This document shows positions 23,098 through 35,369 of a stretch of 64,000 bases of DNA, piece after piece. The stretch lies in contig NC_023756.2 of NCBI RefSeq assembly GCF_000499845.2, positions 30,343,895-30,407,894 on the forward strand, given 5' to 3'. A program made the translations under genes and the position numbers. This DNA is from Phaseolus vulgaris. Its lineage: Eukaryota > Streptophyta > Magnoliopsida > Fabales > Fabaceae. The notes beneath the pieces were generated by a model that did no database searches, was not told where the DNA came from, and saw only the letters and a list, made by a program, of their open reading frames with translations. How positions within the stretch are numbered: the stretch's first letter is position 1; every line of letters starts with the position of its first letter.

Positions 23098-23939
23098 AGG
23101 GTTATCTTACTCCTTTCTTTCACTCATCTGTTAGAAAATATATGTATGGGGTAATATGTATATGGTATCTTAACTATCCTTTAACATCTTGTATCAACTT
23201 CCCCTTGTTTTTGGATACTTTGGAGGCCCTTTCAAAGGCTAAAAAAGAAAAGTAAGAAGCTTAAAAGCATATATATGGAACCTAGATTGAGTTCTCCATG
23301 CATCATGTGACTGGCTCAAGTTCATATTTATATATGTGCTTCTTGTAATAAGAGAAACTTGAAGGGTTGAAGTCATGATGTACTATGTAGCTTCATTTGA
23401 GGTAAAATTATAGCTCTTGTACATGAAAGGAAAGAGAAACCGAAGGCAAATTCCACAGAGATTGTTCCTCTAATTTTCTGCAATTTTATGCTTCAGTTAT
23501 TATTTTGCAGCTTCATAAGAATAAGTTCGTGTCCTTTTAACTTCTGTTCGTTTATAAATTTGGTCCTTTTTCTTCCAATTTGTTTCTCATTACTTTCGTT
23601 ATTTAATTTCTATCTATCTGTTAACTTCATATTCATTTAGCATAAATGTACTGGTTTAAGTGTTCCAGTCAAGTACACATTTATCCTAATTATTGTTATT
23701 AGTTAATAAATTAAAATGACATAATTAAAATCAGTAGAGATATTAAATCTATTCAAAAATAGAGGATCAAAATTAAAAAAAAAACAGAATAATAGAAAAA
23801 GTGTAAACTTAACCTTTTTTCAAATATATAAAGTTACTCCAAGAAAAAGTTTCAAAAGAATTATTCTTTCTTTTTATTTTCATATCATTTTAATTCAACT
23901 ATTATAACTGAATTATTTTTTAGAATAAAAACTGAAAGG

Positions 23940-23988
<49 letters not shown>

Positions 23989-24453
23989 ATAAAATTTGTT
24001 AAACATCAAATCATTTGGTATTAACATTGAAGAAGGAAAGTAAACCAGAGAGAAAAGTTCATTAAATAAAAATTTATATAATTTTGTGATTCAGTGAACT
24101 TCAGTTAAGAATAAAATTTATGAGGGTTTAAATTATATTCATATACCAATCATTATTTGGACAATGAAAAAATAGGAATAATAGTTACCTTTATGGGGTG
24201 TTAGGGAAGAATAAAGGGAAAAATGAACGTGTGAAGGAATGGAGGGTGGTGATTTTAGTTGCTTCAATGCTTAAAGAATAGAGGGGAAAAAAATCATGTA
24301 GATATATGAAGAAATAGGCTAAAATGCAGCATATTTATTTATGTTGTAAACATAATTAATTTATGTTGTATAAATATTAATTTAAATATATTTATTCATC
24401 AATACATTTATAAAATTAAATATAAATATATATATATATATATATATATCCGG
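23098..24453. other. 3' flank of the IDL gene and AT-rich spacer
   Basis: Begins with the presumed 3' UTR of the IDL gene. Later parts are AT-rich with a (TA)n microsatellite at 23943-23980 and another at about 24427-24449, the second abutting the CACTA-like element. No further gene recognised. Confidence 0.45.
23943..23980. repeat. (TA)n microsatellite
   Basis: About 19 uninterrupted TA units. Confidence 0.95.
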
Positions 24454-24559
24454 ATACACTACAAGAAAAAAAGGTTTTAATAGAGGTTATTTAGTGGAGG
24501 TTAATATAATCTTAAGAATTGATTTAATTAATGAAGGTTTTTTCTAAAACCTCAACAAA

Positions 24560-24865
24560 ATAACGGAGGTTTTTTAACTTAGCTAAATTCCAAAGGTTTA
24601 TTCTAAAACCTCAGTAAAATAACATAGGTTTTTTTAACCTTTATTAATTTCCAAAGGTTTATTTTAAAACCTCCGCAAAATAACGAAGGTTTTTTTAACC
24701 TTTGTTAATTTCCAAAGGTTTATTTTAAAACCTCCACAAAATAACGAAGGTTTTTTTAACCTTTGTTAATTTACAAAGGTTTATTTTAAAACCTCCATAA
24801 AATAACAAAGATTTTTTTAACCTTCGTTAATTTCCAAAAGTTTATTTTAAAACCTTCGTTAAATT
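24560..24865. repeat. Tandem array of 61-bp units inside the CACTA-like element
   Basis: Units start at 24560, 24619, 24680, 24741 and 24802 (the first is 59 bp). The consensus start is ataacgaaggtttttttaac. Degenerate partial units continue to about 24960. Such arrays are known as subterminal repeats that bind transposase in En/Spm elements. Confidence 0.9.
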
Positions 24866-25271
24866 CTAAATATTTATTCTAAAATCTCATCAAAATAATA
24901 TAGTTTTTTAATTTTTTTTAAGTGTCAAAAGTTTATTGTAAAACATCAATAAAATATTTTATATTTTCTCAATTCTTAATAAATAGATATAATTAAATTT
25001 TTTAGTGAGTTTAGCCTAAACTGGTATACATATTTAAATATGCTTTGAACTTAGGTCTTAGAGGTTGATTCATTAATTGAAGTTAGAAGGCACTTCATTA
25101 ATTGAAATTATTATTCAATTCTTAAAGATTGTTTTTATGAATTTCAATAAGTAAAAATAAGTTGTGTGTGAAGTGACATTAACTTATCACATATATACAT
25201 CATCATAATTTATTTTTTGGTTACATTTGCAGTATCAAATTTTGAAGAATCAGACACGGGAAACTATTCAT

Positions 25272-25520
25272 TATAATAATATTAATAATAATATTTATAA
25301 TAATATTAATAATAATATTTATAATAATATTTATAATAATATTTATAATAATATTAATAATAATATTTATAATAATATTTATACTAATATTAATAATAAT
25401 ATTAATAATATTAATAATAATATTTATAATAATAATAGTAATAATATTAATAATATGAATAATATTAATAATAATGTTAATATAATATTAATATGTATAA
25501 ATTATGTTAATAATAATAAG
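25272..25520. repeat. AAT/ATA triplet array
   Basis: Nearly pure runs of aataat and attaat with occasional tta. An open frame here encodes only Asn, Ile and Tyr and is not a gene. Confidence 0.9.
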
Positions 25521-25657
25521 TAAAATAAAAATGATAATATGACCGAAGAACTTTTTTGGTTTAGTGGTTAACCCTTTCCTCCCTACTGGAAGGATTTTTA
25601 TTTTACGGAGGTTATGAAAGCCTTTTCCTGGAGTTTAAAAAAAATCTTGCAGTGATA

Positions 25658-27645
25658 CATTAATAAAAATACTAAAATAATTTTTAAAAAAAATGATACT
25701 TTTTCCACAGCACAACTGTATAAGAATTTTATATTTACAGAAAAATATAAAATCATTCAAGATTATCTAAAAAAATATTTATAGTAATATATTTTATATA
25801 TATTTATATCATATATAATACATACTTTAAATGCACATTTAAATATAAAAATGTGTTATTATATCTATACTTAATATATTATTAGTATAAACTAATAATA
25901 AATATGTTTATATTTTGTATATTTATTCTATTTTTAATAAATTAACATGATGTATTAAAGTAAGAATTTGGTTTGATAATTCACATTTATAATAAAATTA
26001 GTAAAATGTACTTGAAGGGGGCAAAGGAATGAAACTTGTTGTCAAACTCCACCACTTTGAGTGACAGTGTTGAGGTATAAGTTTGAATCAGAAACATCAC
26101 CTTGCAAATTTCTTCTCTGCTTATGTCCACCATGTGAGTACATTGTCAATTATCACATCACTCATGTTAGCATGATGTCATGATTATGTTAATATGCTAA
26201 TTGTTATATCAATATATTCTCTTAAATATTTGGCTAACCTGTTTATACATTGAAGGATATTAGAGAATTTAACTAGTTTAATTGAAAAAAAAAGTTGTAT
26301 CATTGTGATACTTATATAATAAACGTGTAATTAAATCTATATTTCACCAATTTTATGTTGATAAGTAGAAAACAATTAAAAATAAAAATAATTTTAATTA
26401 TATGAAATATTTAAATAATAGTTTTACGAACACAATAAAATATCAAATATTTCTCATTTGCAGTCAGACTAGTTTTATAACTAGAACTTTTTTTATAAAT
26501 TTTCATCATAAAAATATAGAATTTATTTGTTCTAGAAAAATATGAAGGCAAACAAAATCAATTTTTTTAAAATTAATATTATTTTACACAAATAAAAAAA
26601 TTAAAACCTTAAAAAGGTTAGTATAATTTTATTTTTTTTACAAATTAACTTAGATAGAAATTAATAATTTTTTATGTTCATTATATTATATTTTTTATTT
26701 TTGTGTAATTATATAAAAATAATTTATGATGATATTTATATTGTTAAATTAACATCGATTCCTAGTCAAAGACCACCAAATTATAACATCTTGAAGTTCC
26801 AAAAAGCTAATGAAAAGATGTTGTTAAAATTGTCTACTATAATCATCTCAAACTTGGAAATAAATGTCCCAAAGAAGACCTCGGGTTTTGTTGTCACCTT
26901 ATGTTGCTTCAACTGGTTATCATTACAATATATTACCATCCAAAAAATATTATGTGGAATACGAGAGGTATCACAATTTGAGTGATTTTGATTTCTTTCC
27001 ATCAAGAAATTTTTATTTATTATGTAACACTAGAGGATGATTAGGGGTGATCATTAATAAATTGGTTAAATTAATTAATAATATTATAGTAACACTAAAT
27101 AATGATGATTTTAGAAGGTATATATATATAACATCAGTTCTAAAATCTTCTTTCGACAAAGTGAAAAAATTTCACATTAGATTAAGATGATATTGAAAAT
27201 TAGGATTCCACGTTGATTATATTAAAATGGACGTAAAAAATGTTATAGTATTTTATAATGATTATATTCATAATCAGACATAAAAATTTAAGTACAAATA
27301 TTCTTTTTCTAAGATAAGTAACGTTAGATTTCATTTTTATTATGATATAGCTTGTAATAAAATATGATTTTTTTTATTTGGTCGTTGTTTTTAAGGTAAT
27401 TATCATCTTATAAAATAAAAACTAGTATCATATATAAGAATAAAAATAGTTTATAACAATCAAAATTAACCATAAATACGTTGAATTGATAATTCCTAAC
27501 TTGTAAAAACGTAGTTGCTAGGCTTTCTAACATCTTTAAAATGTTTATCAGGAGAATGATATTTTTTCTTCTTTAAATACCTGAAATATGTTTATTAGGA
27601 CAATGGTTTTTTTTTTCTTTAAATACCTAATATATATTAGCTAAG

Positions 27646-27694
<49 letters not shown>

Positions 27695-28310
27695 AAAGTA
27701 AGAATAAACATTATATTGTTTAATGTTTTAAAGAATTTCTTACAATTCTTATCATTATGAGTCACATCCTTTACATGGCATGATAGTCACACTAAGAGCA
27801 ACTAAGTTGCCTATTACACTAAAATTAAGTATTATATACATTAATTAGTTGTTTATAATAAATTAATGAACTACTAGAATACTTATAGTTGTGATAATTG
27901 TGAGTGAATGTTTTGACTTGTGTGTTTTCTATCATCATGACAAAAGTAATTGGATATCCTTTAGTCAAGTACTCAAAACAAAATTCATTGGCCCTTATAT
28001 ATAATATATCTTTCAAACAATGGACACTTTTGGTTGTTATAAGTTCTTGGTATACCGTTTCAAAATCTTCAGATATCATTTAATTGATATATCCATATTG
28101 AATAAAAAAAAGTCACAATCATATTTCTCTAACAATATAAACAATATGTAAAAGGAGAAAAATCTCCAATTTACAAAATAAGATTGTAATCTCATTTTCC
28201 AATTAAATAACTTCTCGTCAATTACCTTGGCATACATAACATACCTAGTATCTTTCATGGATTCTTAATATTTAAAGAGTATACTCTTCTTGTTTTTATA
28301 AAACACTACA
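25658..28310. other. AT-rich spacer without recognised genes
   Basis: Very AT-rich. Contains a (TA)n microsatellite (27650-27690). Short open frames (for example 26674-26985 and 27825-28079) have no recognisable domain. No RNA gene seen. Confidence 0.5.
27650..27690. repeat. (TA)n microsatellite
   Basis: About 20 uninterrupted TA units. Confidence 0.95.
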
Positions 28311-28313
28311 AGA

Positions 28314-28685
28314 AAATAATGAAATAGAAATCAATTTTTAGAAACCAAAATAATTAGTTGCAATAGTAACTAAATTAGAAATCATTTTATAAACTAAAAA
28401 GAAAATTGGTTTCTAAATTAGTTTCTATTATTGTTAAATAGTTTCTAAATTGGTATCTAATTAGCAATCAAGGTTTTAACTACCAATTATTTAGTTTCTA
28501 AATTTTGTCTCTAAAACCATGGTTGCTAATTAGATATCAATTTAGAAACTACTTATCAATAATAGAAACTAATTTAGAAACCAATTTTTTTTTAGTTTCT
28601 AAAATGGTCTCTAATTTAGTTACTATTGCAACTAATTATTTTGGTATCTAAAAATTGATTTCTGTTTCATGATTTTCTTGTAGTG
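28314..28685. mobile_element. CACTA-type MITE, palindromic, copy 2
   Basis: A 372-bp element starting CACTACAAGAAAATAATG and ending CATGATTTTCTTGTAGTG, flanked by AAA on both sides (28311-28313, 28686-28688). It aligns with the copy at 18904-19283 over its full length and has the same near-complete palindrome with repeated aaattggtatctaattagca blocks. No coding capacity. Confidence 0.9.
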
Positions 28686-28688
28686 AAA

Positions 28689-29138
28689 TGTGATATGTTG
28701 GAAAACATACTTAGTGTTTATATAACATGTTCATAAGCATGTTAATGAAAGTGTCACATTCTTTTTCTTTTCCCATATGCATAATATCAATACAATGTCT
28801 TGCATTAATATAACATGAATACAAAAGATAAAAAAAATACCTTTGCTAAAAAAATCTACATAGAAAGATATATTCTAAGTTAATTGTTGAATAACCAAAA
28901 TATTAATCTAGGCGGTACAACCCTTCCTGCCCTCCCTCTAAAACTGAAAAAACCTAAAAAACCAAATCTAATATTTTTACAGTTTCTCTACCGTCAACAA
29001 CCATCGTTCTTGTCTCCAACAACCCTATCATTATCTTTTATTCCTATCACTTACTTACACGAAAGAAGAAGAAAAGCGAATTACCAAAAAACTATTCCAA
29101 TTTTTCTTTTTTTAATTCGTCCTCTTCCTGTTAAATGA
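28689..29138. other. Spacer with an unexplained open frame
   Basis: An 84-codon plus-strand frame at 28884-29138 has a polar, Pro-rich sequence without any recognised motif. It ends where LINE-derived sequence starts. I see no support for it as a gene. Confidence 0.35.
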
Positions 29139-29545
29139 GAGTTCTCTTCACCAGGCTGGGTTAAAATTAACACTACTGCTAGGGATATCCTGGTCTTGCT
29201 ACTTGTGGAGGTATTTTCCATGGGAGTATGGAGAAGTTTATTGGGGCTTTCTCTGTGTTTCTTGAAGTTCAGACTACTATGATTGTTGAGTTTATGGAGT
29301 TATACATGCTATGGAGGAATGAAGCTTACTAATGTCTGGCTTGAATGTGATTCTGCTTTGGTTTGTGTTGCGTTTACTGCTATGACTAATGTTTCGTGGA
29401 TGTTTTGTAATTGATTGAATATTGTCTTAATTACTGTGGAAAAATCAGGTTTAGGGTTACTCATATTTTTCGTGAAGGGAATGTGTGTGCTGATAAATTG
29501 GCTAATTTAAGATTTATTCATAGAGAATCATTTCATTGGTATAAA
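29139..29545 (+). pseudogene. LINE RNase H fragment
   Basis: The plus strand encodes, with shifts, the RNase H-like domain found at the end of plant L1-type LINE ORF2. Blocks: SPGWVKINT, ATCGGIF, FLEVQTTMIVEF, LTNVWLECDSALVCVAFTA, then RFRVTHIFREGNVCADKLAN and LRFIHRESFHWY. The same domain occurs on the minus strand at 31870-32290 in the longer LINE. The fragment ends abruptly at FHWY, where LTR-derived sequence begins. Confidence 0.75.
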
Positions 29546-29554
29546 GAGGAAGGG

Positions 29555-29910
29555 ATGAAGGAAGCTTATGGAAGAAAAGGGGTTGTCATGCCACTTGGAG
29601 AAGAATGTACTCCAAGATTAGTGGTGAAAGAGCCGCCACTTGAGGTGCTGCACACTCAAGATAAGACCCAAGAATAGGAGAACACTAGTCTCACTAAACA
29701 CTCATGCAGAGTTTCTTTACTATATTTAAATTCAATGTCAAAATACATGGAGGAAGACACCCTAGGAATAAGGGACTAAGGTCAAAGTCGCCCCTTAGGC
29801 ATAGCTTCTAGAACTTAGGGCTACAAAAGATCTAAATCTAGGTGCTCATGAAGAGAAAATGGGCTTGGCACAAGCCCAAAGCACACTTTATTCTAGCTAT
29901 TTGAACCTAA
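29555..29910 (-). repeat. Ty3 LTR fragment related to those at 1867 and 10290
   Basis: The reverse complement matches the plus-strand LTR at 10440-10850 in several blocks: gggcttgtgccaagcccatt, catgagcacctagattta, ggtcttatcttgagtgtgca, cctcaagtggcggctc and ccaagtggcatgacaacccc. No terminal dinucleotides or target duplication were identified. It directly follows the LINE RNase H fragment. Confidence 0.7.
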
Positions 29911-30079
29911 TTTACTGAAATTACAAATAGAGAAACTAGCTGATGCTCAACTCCCATCACATGGGCTCTGCTCCTAGCGATCCTCTGAGGAATGATAGCC
30001 TCTGAGGCACTGGCTAGTGGATGGTCCTTACCTAACCCTGGATCCTATGTCATGCTCCGGGTCATCCTTCTGGAAGGTT

Positions 30080-30766
30080 GGGCTTGGTCAGGGGATGCTT
30101 TATCTCTTAAGTTTTCATCAATGTCTGACAACAAAATAAAGGAAACAAACAAAGCATATTTTTATACTGATTCACCTTAAACTTTGGGCTACATCCAAGG
30201 ACATTGTTTAAAAGGTTCAACTAATCAATCAAATAATTACAACAAGTACACCAACATTTATAAGTTACACGAGTACACAAACCTCTCCATGTTATACCAG
30301 TCTTAATCTTCCACTGAGACTAAGATCTCCCAAGATACAATAAAAATGCTCTTATAGAGAGTACAATCAAAGCTCATTGGGTATACCAGATGTTGTATAA
30401 AGTTTATATGAAAACACTCATATATAAATATATATGAAACTTTATGAACAAAGCTATTTATATTGTTCTTGTCTTCAACTTTGACTTAGAATCTTTTATA
30501 AAGCTTTTACAAGATGAACGTTGGAGCTCGAAACAACAAGTTTTAATAATTGCATGAAAAACTCTTTGCATAACTTCATTGTTTCCTAGTCAACACATAA
30601 AAGTCACAAGTCTTACCAAATCAAAAAATTGGAAGAAGTTTAAAAGGTCATCCAAAATCACCAAGAATTAAGACTAAAATGGATATCAAGGAACAAATTT
30701 ATCAAAAATATGTTTTTATTGTCAAACTCCAAGACACACAATAAATAATTGTCTCAATAATTATAA
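30080..30766 (-). repeat. Probable Ty1/copia LTR fragment
   Basis: The minus strand holds ggatgtagcccaaagtttaa and ggtgaatcagtataaa (about 30150-30190), a pair of blocks in the same order as ggatgtagctctggatttgg and agtgaaccagtataaa in the SIRE-like LTRs of this window. A possible TG start (TGTTATAATTATTG) lies at about 30766 on the minus strand. Only the resemblance of these blocks supports the call; ends and coding region were not found. Confidence 0.4.
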
Positions 30767-30789
30767 CATTCGAGATTCAACTTCCCATC

Positions 30790-31614
30790 AATAGTTTATA
30801 CTACTTTTATAATATGTCATAAAAATAAAATAAGAATCAATAACTTTAACGGTCTTTTCTTCTTCTATTCAACTTTATTTATTTAGTCTTATTCACAAAA
30901 AAGTAATCATATTATACATTTAAGTTAAACAAAGTAATATAAAAAAACTTTGTTATCTTCATTTACAAGTTTTTGTAAAATATAATAATCAATCTTATAA
31001 TCTCTTTCATTATATTTATCCAAATTTTACTTATCCGTATTTTCACATTATATAAATATAATTAGAAAATTAAAAAAAGGAAATTTAAAATTATATAACC
31101 AGTTTTACATGCATTTCTCAACCACGACATTAATTTTATTATTTTAAAAAAATTTAATATTAATTCAAATTTTAATATTTTAACTGCATAATGTATATTC
31201 AAAATTTTGCAATTTTTACATTTTATTATTTACAAAATTTTACAATTTTATTTTCATTTCATTTTTATTATGAATAATCTAATATTAATATTAAATATTT
31301 GAATTTATTGAATACATAAATATTTATTTTTAAAATAATTATTACACTTTTTATATTTTTATTGTTATATTTATCATATTCAAATAAACGTATATTTCAA
31401 CATTTTTTAAAATATTTATTAAACTTATTTATATTTTAATGGTAATATTTATTATATTTAAATAAAATAAAAATTATTTATCATTATTCATATAATCATC
31501 AAAAGAATTATTACATTTATTTATATTTAATGTAAATATTTATTATATTATTATAATCAAAAAAATATAATTCAATTATTTATTATATTATTATAATTAA
31601 AAAATTTACTTTAG
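30790..31614. other. Extremely AT-rich spacer
   Basis: Mostly A and T with repeated tttattatatt-like strings. No gene or ordered repeat was identified. Confidence 0.5.
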
Positions 31615-31689
31615 TTTTTTTTTTTATAAAATGTTTATGTTAGCCATCACTATGCAACTTGATATCTCAGCTTAACTGACACCTCAAGT

Positions 31690-34600
31690 AATAACAATCA
31701 TCTGGATGGAAAATGTATTAAAAAGGAAAAAAGAAAGAAATACTAAAAAATATGGAGAAACTAGACCAAAACTCATATGTTAACAAAAATGATACATAAG
31801 TAGACTATACATACTCATAAAGAATTCTAAGAACAAACTACATGGAAGCCTATTATACCAATGAAATTATTCTCTATGAATAAATCCTAAATTAGCGAAA
31901 TTATCAGCACACACATTCCCTTCACGAAACATATGAGTAACCCTAAACCTGATTTTCCCTCAATAATTAAGAAGGGTATTCCATCAATTACAAAGCATCC
32001 ACGGAACATTAATCCTAGCAGTAAATGCAACACAAACAAAGGTAGAATCACATTCAAGCCATACATTAGTAAGCCCCATCTTTTGAGCTTCCTTCATAGC
32101 ATGTATAACTCCATAAAACTCAACAATCATGGCAGTTTGAACTTCAAGAAACACAGGAAAACCACCAATAAAGTCTCGCATACTCCCACGAAAAATACCT
32201 CCACAAGTAGCAAGACCAGGATATCTCCTACCAGCCTCATCAGTGTTAATTTTAACTCAGCCTGGTGAAGGAAACTCCCATCTAACAGGAAAAGGACGAA
32301 GAACTTTACCAGAGTACTAGAGTTTTGGAAGGCATAATATATGAAGACCAAATGAATTTACCCCAACCACAGGGAACTCCTGGTTCCAAGAAAAAAGTCC
32401 TAGTTGATTTAAGAGTGAAACAACCAGACTCATCTAGAATTCAATTAGGAATATCTTGTTCCTTCCTAACCATGATATGATTAAAAAAATGAGGCATATG
32501 TTGTAAAGACAAGGGAATATCCCAATCACAACCAGTTCAAAACTGAGAGACTGTATTTGGAATGCTAACACCATCAGATAATCTTGCAATATTTGCTAAA
32601 GAAGTAGTAGAACATCATTTATCATTCCGAAAATTAATAAAAGTACTTGTACCAACAGTTCAAGAAGAAGGGTCAAGAATAGTTTCATAAAACTACTTAA
32701 TTTCAGGTCATATAGATGAGGATCTATAAACCATTCTAAGCTTATATTTTGATTTAAGGACTATGTCTTTCAAGATAAAAGACCAATGTTTGTTGCTATA
32801 AGAAAAGTTCCAAGCAAGATTAAGAAGATACGCGTTATTTTGATGATGAAGGTTAATAATCTTCAAACTTCCATTCTCAAGAGGAAAGCAAATCTTATTC
32901 CACTTAACTGTTGCTATGCCTTTTTTCATAATATCACCAATCCAAATAAAATTTCTACACCATTACTCAACTTGCTTAAGAAGGGAAACTGTCATTTATA
33001 CATATTAAAGTTATAAGCTTAAAATCCAGTAATCACAGTATTAACCAACTGAATCATACCCATCATGCTAAGAGATTTACCTCTCCAAGATGCTAGCTTC
33101 AATTTGACTTTATTAGCCAAAGTTTGAAATCGACACTTTGGAGCACCAACAAAAATAGGCACTCCTAAATTAGTAAAAGGTAAACAATCATGACTACAAG
33201 AAAGAAGACATTGAATTTTGGAGACAAATCTTCATATATTTTAAGAAAAATACTCAGATTTCTAAGAAAACTTACTATGCACCTGATAGAAAACAAATAT
33301 GTCATCAACATATAAAATATGAGAGGGAGTGACATAACATTGCGGACTAGCCATATGTATAATTTTCTTATCATCCACAAGCTTAAAGATACCTCTACTA
33401 AGAATTTCCTCTGCAAGATAGAAAAGTAAAGGAGACAATGGAGCTCCTTGTCTGACACCTCTACTACAAGGAAAAAAAACCCACCAAACTACCATTTATC
33501 CTGATAAAAAAAGCATAGCTGAATGGAGAATTGGACTAATCCAACCAACAAGCAAGGGATGAAAACCAAAGCGTGTCAAAACTAATAATAAGAACTTCCA
33601 ACTCAAAGTGTCAAATGCTTTATGAATATCGACTTTATAAGCCATATTACGTCATCAAACCTTTTTATAAAGCATGTTAATAACTTCAAAAGCAATACCA
33701 ATACAATCATGAATCTATCTACCTTGATTAGGAGAAATGATTCTAGAAGCCACAATTGCAAGCCTATCCGCAAGTATTTTGGTAATAATCTTAAATTTGA
33801 AATTAGCAATAGCAATCGACCTGTAACTTTAATGGATTCAGCATCCTAAATCTTAGGAATAAAAGATACCACATTACTGTTCATTCCAGGAATAACCCAG
33901 CTTTGTTTAAAAAACTGTTGAACAACTTTGCAAACATCTATCCCAATAATTTCCCAACAAGAATGATAGAAAACACCACAAAAACCATCAGGGTCGGGAA
34001 GACTATTACCATTAAGATTAAAAACAACATTCTTGATTTCCAAATAATCAGGGCATTTAATCAACATCATATACTCCTCAGAGGAAACCAGCTCATGAAT
34101 ATAAGTACCAATAAAATCTTTTATATTACCTATATCTTGATCATTAGAAACAGACTCAGCGTAAAGTTCTTTATAAAAATCCAAAATATGATCCTAAATG
34201 AGTTGAGGATCCTCAATAACCTCATTATCAATTCGTACACGATAAATCCCACTAGAATTATTTCTCCTCTTAACCACAACATGGAAAAAAGCAATATTTC
34301 TATCCCCGTCTTTAAACCAGAGCATTCTGGCCCTTTCTTTTCAAAACAAATATTGATACTGAAGAGCATGATCAAGCTCCTCCTTGGCAATCTTTTCTTG
34401 ACAGAGAAGCTCATCAATATTAGACAAACTAGTAGTCTCTAAAGTTTGTTGAATACCAAGGAGGAGACCCTGCTTAAGAAGCATTGTATTGTGAACATTA
34501 CCAAAAGACTTTTTATTCCAGGCTCGGAGCTCATTTTTCAACCTTTTTAACTTATGTTTCAAAATAAACATAGGACCACCAACAACCATATTAGCCTAAG

Positions 34601-35365
34601 AATCATCAATAAGCTTCATACATGAACTATCCTGAAGCCACATAGAAAAGAAATGAAAATTGCTAACCTTCCTTCAAAAATTACTAGCAAGAATAGGGGA
34701 GTGGTTAGAACAGTTTTTAACAAGAACCATAAGTACAAGAATCTCATTCATCCAAGCACACTCCATTGCATAAAGTCCTATCCAGTTTTCTATGAATTTT
34801 GTGTAACCTTCTCCTCCCATTACACCAAGTATAACAAGGACCAGTAAAAGACATACAAATAAGATCATTAATATTAATCCAATCAAGGAATTCCTTACAA
34901 GAAACTTTATTAGGAGTCAGCCCCCTCCCCTTTGTAGTCATCAGCCGAGAGTACAACATTAAAATCTCCCAAAATATACCAAGATCCTGTGAAAAAACTA
35001 AGATCCCTCCACAAAAGTTATCTAGCCAAGTATGTGTTAGCACCATAAACACCTGCAAAGCAAAAACATTTATCATGCAAAAGAAAAGTTACAGAAATAA
35101 AATGATCATTGACCAATAAATTTTGGACAAGATTTGGAACCGAAAAACACCAAAGCTTAGCAGCTTTATTAACGATAGGAGACGTAGCAACCAAATGTTG
35201 ATTAACAGATTTAAAAAAAAAACATCTAAAGCATCAATGTACGGCATCATAGGTTCAACAAGAAAAACAAAGAGAGGTTTTATGCAGTTTAAGTAAAGTA
35301 AACAACATCTCCATAGTTTTGTGGTTTGCCAGTCCACTCACATTCCAAAAAAAATAAGGGACCTT
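31690..35365 (-). pseudogene. LINE ORF2 (endonuclease, reverse transcriptase, RNase H)
   Basis: The endonuclease begins near 35365 (FFWNVSGLANHKTMEML), and its WYILGDFNVVLSADD core is at 34930-34990. Reverse transcriptase spans about 34190-33200, with LPDPDGFCGVFYHSCW, IPKI, SRGVRQGAPLSPLLFYLAEE and the catalytic block ILYVDDIFVF near 33290. The RNase H-like domain is at about 32350-31870 (FLEVQTAMIVEFYGVIHAMK, LTNVWLECDSTFVC). The reading frame changes many times and stops interrupt every domain. The fragment at 29139-29545 is a second copy of the last domain. Confidence 0.8.
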
Positions 35366-35369
35366 CATT

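Larger units (their letters stand above)
24457..25654. mobile_element. Non-autonomous CACTA-like element with tandem hairpin repeats
   Basis: Left end CACTACAAGAAAAAAAGG, right end AAAATCTTGCAGTG, flanked by ATA on both sides (24454-24456 and 25655-25657), so the ends and the 3-bp duplication fit the CACTA superfamily. The 1198-bp element has no transposase. Its left half holds five tandem 61-bp units (24560 to about 24865), each with two inverted repeats: aaggtttttttaacctt and aaaggtttattttaaaacct. Its right half is a low-complexity array of aat/ata triplets (25272-25520). The ccttcc and ggaggtt blocks near 25590-25635 mirror the left terminus. Confidence 0.85.

Noticed and set aside
25227..25523. 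98-codon frame of Asn, Ile and Tyr
   Set aside because: Pure translation of an aat/ata array; no coding signal.
28884..29138. 84-codon plus-strand frame (NLGGTTLPALPLKLKKPKKP)
   Set aside because: No recognised motif, no homologous frame elsewhere in the window, and it ends at the border of LINE sequence.
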